Positions 61,337 to 64,000 of a DNA stretch of 64,000 bases are shown here, piece after piece. This stretch comes from F22 sp963675625 (GTDB lineage Bacteria > Bacteroidota > Bacteroidia > Bacteroidales > Bacteroidaceae): NCBI GenBank assembly GCA_963675625.1, contig OY776497.1, forward strand, positions 1,488,001 to 1,552,000, given 5' to 3'. Made by a program: the position numbers and the translations under genes. A model generated the notes under the pieces. That model saw nothing but the letters and a program-made list of their open reading frames with translations, did not search any database and had not been told where the DNA came from. The stretch's first letter is position 1, and each line of letters starts with the position of its first letter.

Positions 61337-63136
61337 ATGTTAAAAAAATACAGTACAGTTTATCTGATGAATATAATCATTAATCGTTTTAGTAAATGGG
61401 CGGCGATAATCGTTAGTTTTGTTGCGTTGAGTCTTTCTTGTTCCTCCAGACATAATACTATGCCTGTCTATGGAGGTTGGTCTTTAGATTCATTAAAAAA
61501 AGAGGTTTTGTCCAATCCAAATAATGTAGCAGTTGTCTATGATAGTATGATGACTATTATTGGTGCAGCTTCAGATAAAGTTTCTAGAGAATACCAATTG
61601 TATTTACTTTTAGCTAAGCTTCGAACAGATGAGTCAGGTATAAATGATTCTTTAAGTGAGGTGTTAGTTCGTGAGTTTTCTACCTCTTCTAGTCCTCTTC
61701 TTCAATCTCTATCGTATTATATTAATGGGAGAGCTCATCTAGAAAGAGGGGCTACGGAATTTGCATTACAAGAATTTTATAAGGCAAAAGGTGTAGATGG
61801 TGTTGAAGATTATCCTCGGGAATGTTCGAGGGTTTGTATATCAATATCGCAAGTCTACAGCTCTAGAGGAATGTATAGACTAGCTCTTAATCAGATGCTT
61901 GAAGCTGTTAAGACAACTCATGTTAAAGAGTACTTATCTGATGTTTATAGAGGGGTTGCTAATTTGTATGAGTTTATATCAAAGATAGATTCTGCATCAA
62001 TCTATTTTCAAAAGTCGTTTTATTATGCAGATGTAAGTAGAAGTCAACGGGCAATGTGTTCCGCTAAATTGGATTATATTCGTTTTTTAATGAAAAATGA
62101 TTCATTACCTAAGGCAAAAAAAATAATGAATACTATACATGTGTCACAAGCAAGAGAATGGTTGTTGTCGTATTATGGTAGAAAAATTCAATATTTATAT
62201 TTAACTCAAAAGTATGATTCCTGTGTGTATTATTGCGATTTAATGCAAAAAGATTCAGATCCTGCTGGTCGTCTTGCAGCATATGGATATTCTTATAAAT
62301 GTGGTTTAAGAACGAAGAATAATTCAGCAGCTTTAGAAGCCCTCGAACATTACACTGCTCTTTGTGACTCTCTTTTTGATATTCACAAAGTGGAAGATAT
62401 CCGTGCGACACGTAATAAATACGATTTTCTTTTAGGTGAAAAAGAAAAAGAAGTTGTTGAAAAGCGATTTGTTTTGACGGTTTCAAGTATCGTGATTGTA
62501 GCCCTTTTAGTAGTCTTTATATTATATAGCTTAATCCAGCAACAAAGACTTAGAAATATCAAGCGCCTAGAGATTATGCAAGCCCGTTTGAAGCTAAGAC
62601 ATATACAATATGAGAGAAGTACTCAATCACTTCAAGACAAACAACAAGAAGTAGAAGATTTAAAACGACAATTGAATGATATGGTCAATAAAGAATCGTC
62701 TAGTGGAGGAGAGTTGACGAAATTGCGTAAAAGATTGGCTGAACTAACTGTGCGATTAAAATCAATTGAGATGACTAGTTCTCAGTTGGAAGAGAAATCG
62801 TTTAAAGAATCACCTGCTTATCAAAAAATAGTACATGCGATTACTTTTCAAAAGTATGCCGATCTTACAATAGAAGATTGGACTGCATTTCAAGAAGGGT
62901 GTCAAGTTGCTTTCCCGACTTTATATGTTGCAGTGAGTGGATTCAGTTTTAGCATGAAAACTGTTGAATTGAAAATTTGTTACTTGACTAAGTTGGGAAT
63001 TACGCCAACTGAAATCAGTCGTTTGGTCTTTAAGTCTCCATCAGCAGTTTCTAAATGCAAAACACGTATCTATGCTAAGTTGATGAACTGTCATGGACGA
63101 ACTGCGGATTTTGATGAACTTATGCTCTCCTTATAG
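61337..63136 (+). CDS. Membrane-anchored TPR regulator with LuxR-like HTH (copy 2)
   Basis: The 599-aa paralogue of the preceding gene, with the same architecture: N-terminal lipoprotein-like signal (VALSLSCSSR), TPR-like repeats, membrane helix (about 378-400), coiled coil, and C-terminal HTH (KICYLTKLGITPTEISRLVFKSPSAVSKCKTRIYAKLM). The NKYDFLLGEKEKEV segment before the membrane helix is nearly identical to copy 1 (NKYDYLLAQKEKEA). MNIIINRF ten codons downstream is an alternative start. Likely a tandem duplication with divergence in the sensor half. Confidence 0.8.
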   Translation: MLKKYSTVYLMNIIINRFSKWAAIIVSFVALSLSCSSRHNTMPVYGGWSLDSLKKEVLSNPNNVAVVYDSMMTIIGAASDKVSREYQLYLLLAKLRTDESGINDSLSEVLVREFSTSSSPLLQSLSYYINGRAHLERGATEFALQEFYKAKGVDGVEDYPRECSRVCISISQVYSSRGMYRLALNQMLEAVKTTHVKEYLSDVYRGVANLYEFISKIDSASIYFQKSFYYADVSRSQRAMCSAKLDYIRFLMKNDSLPKAKKIMNTIHVSQAREWLLSYYGRKIQYLYLTQKYDSCVYYCDLMQKDSDPAGRLAAYGYSYKCGLRTKNNSAALEALEHYTALCDSLFDIHKVEDIRATRNKYDFLLGEKEKEVVEKRFVLTVSSIVIVALLVVFILYSLIQQQRLRNIKRLEIMQARLKLRHIQYERSTQSLQDKQQEVEDLKRQLNDMVNKESSSGGELTKLRKRLAELTVRLKSIEMTSSQLEEKSFKESPAYQKIVHAITFQKYADLTIEDWTAFQEGCQVAFPTLYVAVSGFSFSMKTVELKICYLTKLGITPTEISRLVFKSPSAVSKCKTRIYAKLMNCHGRTADFDELMLSL

Positions 63137-63157
63137 TCTATACCATATATATGAAAA

Positions 63158-63192
63158 CTGCTTTAAGTGTACCGAAGTACATCTTAAAGCAG
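63158..63192 (-). terminator. Terminator with UUCG tetraloop
   Basis: On the minus strand a 15-bp stem with a one-base bulge closes on a C(TTCG)G loop, then TTTTC. It lies 38 bp after the stop of the minus-strand gene at 63230. Confidence 0.75.
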
Positions 63193-63229
63193 CGAAAATG
63201 CAATACTAAGTGTGGATATGATGTTTTGT

Positions 63230-63709
63230 TTATATCGTTGGTGAATAATCAAACAGAGGCATAAAGTCGTTGACAACTAATGGTAGATGACCATCTCTGT
63301 AAATGATAATCAAGTTGTCTGCTTGTGTAGCGCATACACGATATCGACCAATCTTATAATCTTCATAAATACCAAAATGTCCCCATGCACCATTTGAGCC
63401 AATAATCTGCTTACTGTCTTGTAAACGATCTGGATTGAAATCATCATAGCAGCACCAACGAAGTTTAACTTTGTAGGTTTTGGCTATTGTTCGAATAAAT
63501 AGCATCTGGTTTTTATAAGTGATTTTCCATGGGTGAAAAAAGAAACCAATATTCATTGATAAAATGAGTATTGTAGTGACAACTCGTAATATGATGGTGT
63601 ATACCGGATTTTGTAAATCAAGTAAATATAAAGGAGAGAAACAGACTATAGGAATTATAGTCGTTAATATAGAGTTACAGTTGAATGCACAGTTCATTGA
63701 TTTTGCCAT
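63230..63709 (-). CDS. Membrane-associated protein with PH-like domain, unknown function
   Basis: The 159-aa protein has two hydrophobic helices (about residues 13-30 and 37-58) and a C-terminal beta-rich region that may be a bacterial PH-like fold (FIRTIAKTYKVKLRWCCYDD, YRVCATQADNLIIIY). I recognise no named family. Its promoter has a -7 box TACCTTTG and, 32 bp further upstream, the same TTCGCA pair as the DUF3244-like operon, so both are likely co-regulated by the adjacent membrane-anchored regulators. Confidence 0.7.
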   Translation of the reverse strand: MAKSMNCAFNCNSILTTIIPIVCFSPLYLLDLQNPVYTIILRVVTTILILSMNIGFFFHPWKITYKNQMLFIRTIAKTYKVKLRWCCYDDFNPDRLQDSKQIIGSNGAWGHFGIYEDYKIGRYRVCATQADNLIIIYRDGHLPLVVNDFMPLFDYSPTI

Positions 63710-63748
63710 AACTGGTTGAATTTTTTAATCATACTTTTTGTTACAATG

Positions 63749-63756
63749 CAAAGGTA
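63749..63756 (-). promoter_or_regulatory. -7 box of the PH-like protein gene
   Basis: TACCTTTG on the minus strand, 39 bp before the ATG, with no matching -33 element. Confidence 0.55.
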
Positions 63757-63788
63757 TGACTTTCTAACAATTGTCAGGCAGATTGTAA

Positions 63789-63805
63789 TTCGCAAATAAT
63801 TCGCA
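63789..63805 (-). promoter_or_regulatory. Candidate operator: TTCGCA pair, 11-bp period (second copy)
   Basis: TTCGCAAATAATTCGCA on the plus strand: half-sites at 63789-63794 and 63800-63805. It is 32 bp from the -7 box at 63749-63756, exactly as at the DUF3244-like promoter. Confidence 0.65.
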
Positions 63806-63824
63806 TTTTAAAAATGGGAATTTC

Positions 63825-63854
63825 TTGCGAAATTTAATACGCAAATAATTCGCA
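63825..63854. promoter_or_regulatory. Additional TTCGCA-type half-sites near the window end
   Basis: An inverted half-site TTGCGAA (63825-63831) and another direct pair TACGCA (63838-63843) / TTCGCA (63849-63854) with the same 11-bp period. These could add binding sites for the same promoter or serve a gene beyond the window. The remaining 63855-64000 bases hold a terminator-like stem (AACGCCT/AGGCGCT near 63873-63891) and no gene that I can support. Confidence 0.5.
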
Positions 63855-64000
63855 TGATATTTGAAAACGCCTTATTCACAGGCGCTTTTATAAATTGTGA
63901 TCACATGATAGGTAAACTGGATATTTCGAGTGCTTTTGCGTAAGAAGTAATGGTGTGTTTGAATTATGTCTGCTTTTTGTCCTCTTTTTTATGAGAAATT

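Overview
The window reads as chromosomal DNA of a Bacteroidales bacterium (phylum Bacteroidota). Support comes from a SusC/SusD polysaccharide locus, an S46 dipeptidyl peptidase, a tricorn-like protease, a DUF2851 gene, an HU-like protein with a helix-turn-helix tail, and the Bacteroidota promoter signature TAnnTTTG (-7 box) in front of many genes. Genes are dense, on both strands, and no transposase, phage gene or CRISPR array is visible. Genus cannot be fixed from sequence reading alone.

Layout. 1-7.7 kb (minus strand): mnmG, apt, uvrC, dtd, a MazG-type gene and the start of deoC, with ybeY and a SpmA/SpmB-like membrane protein upstream; a parS-like palindrome lies between apt and mnmG. 7.8-12.6 kb (plus): ruvB, a polysaccharide flippase and a DPP7-type S46 peptidase, running into a convergent MBL-fold hydrolase. 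13.4-14.05 kb is a gene-free stretch holding a complete cobalamin riboswitch on the minus strand, a noncoding tail and a terminator; a MATE exporter starts on the other side. 15.4-23.3 kb: dus and a U32-family gene from overlapping divergent promoters, a tricorn-like protease, three phased GCAAGCGCTTGC palindromes, a thioesterase and dprA. 23.4-34.5 kb: a PfkB kinase and a single-domain arabinose-5-phosphate isomerase, an M16 peptidase, three conserved Bacteroidota genes (DUF3108, Ig-like lipoprotein, DUF2851), then dapB, lepB, a catalytically dead lepB paralogue and wbqC.

34.6-47.5 kb is a polysaccharide utilization locus: a membrane-spanning regulator, SusC, SusD, a PKD-type surface glycan-binding lipoprotein, a GH3 beta-glucosidase and a GH16 laminarinase-type endoglucanase. 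The gene set points to beta-1,3-glucan (laminarin) or mixed-linkage beta-glucan. 47.6-58.4 kb: an HU/winged-helix fusion protein with a 23-bp repeat upstream, cysS, mnmA, a glycine-lipid-type acyltransferase pair, tRNA-Met, a START-like protein, an LptF/LptG-type permease, ribBA and an aminotransferase.

58.5-64 kb is the least conventional part: two tandem paralogous regulators (lipoprotein signal, TPR-like repeats, one membrane helix, coiled coil, LuxR-like HTH) flanked by small exported or membrane proteins on the opposite strand. Two promoters for those flanking proteins share an almost identical 21-bp element (two TTCGCA half-sites 11 bp apart) exactly 32 bp from the -7 box. The susC promoter has a different sequence with similar geometry. 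Together these suggest a family of membrane-anchored one-component activators that bind 11-bp-spaced direct repeats, and I consider this the most interesting system in the window. At least five genes also appear to be transcribed without a leader, with the -7 box ending 4-5 bp before the ATG.
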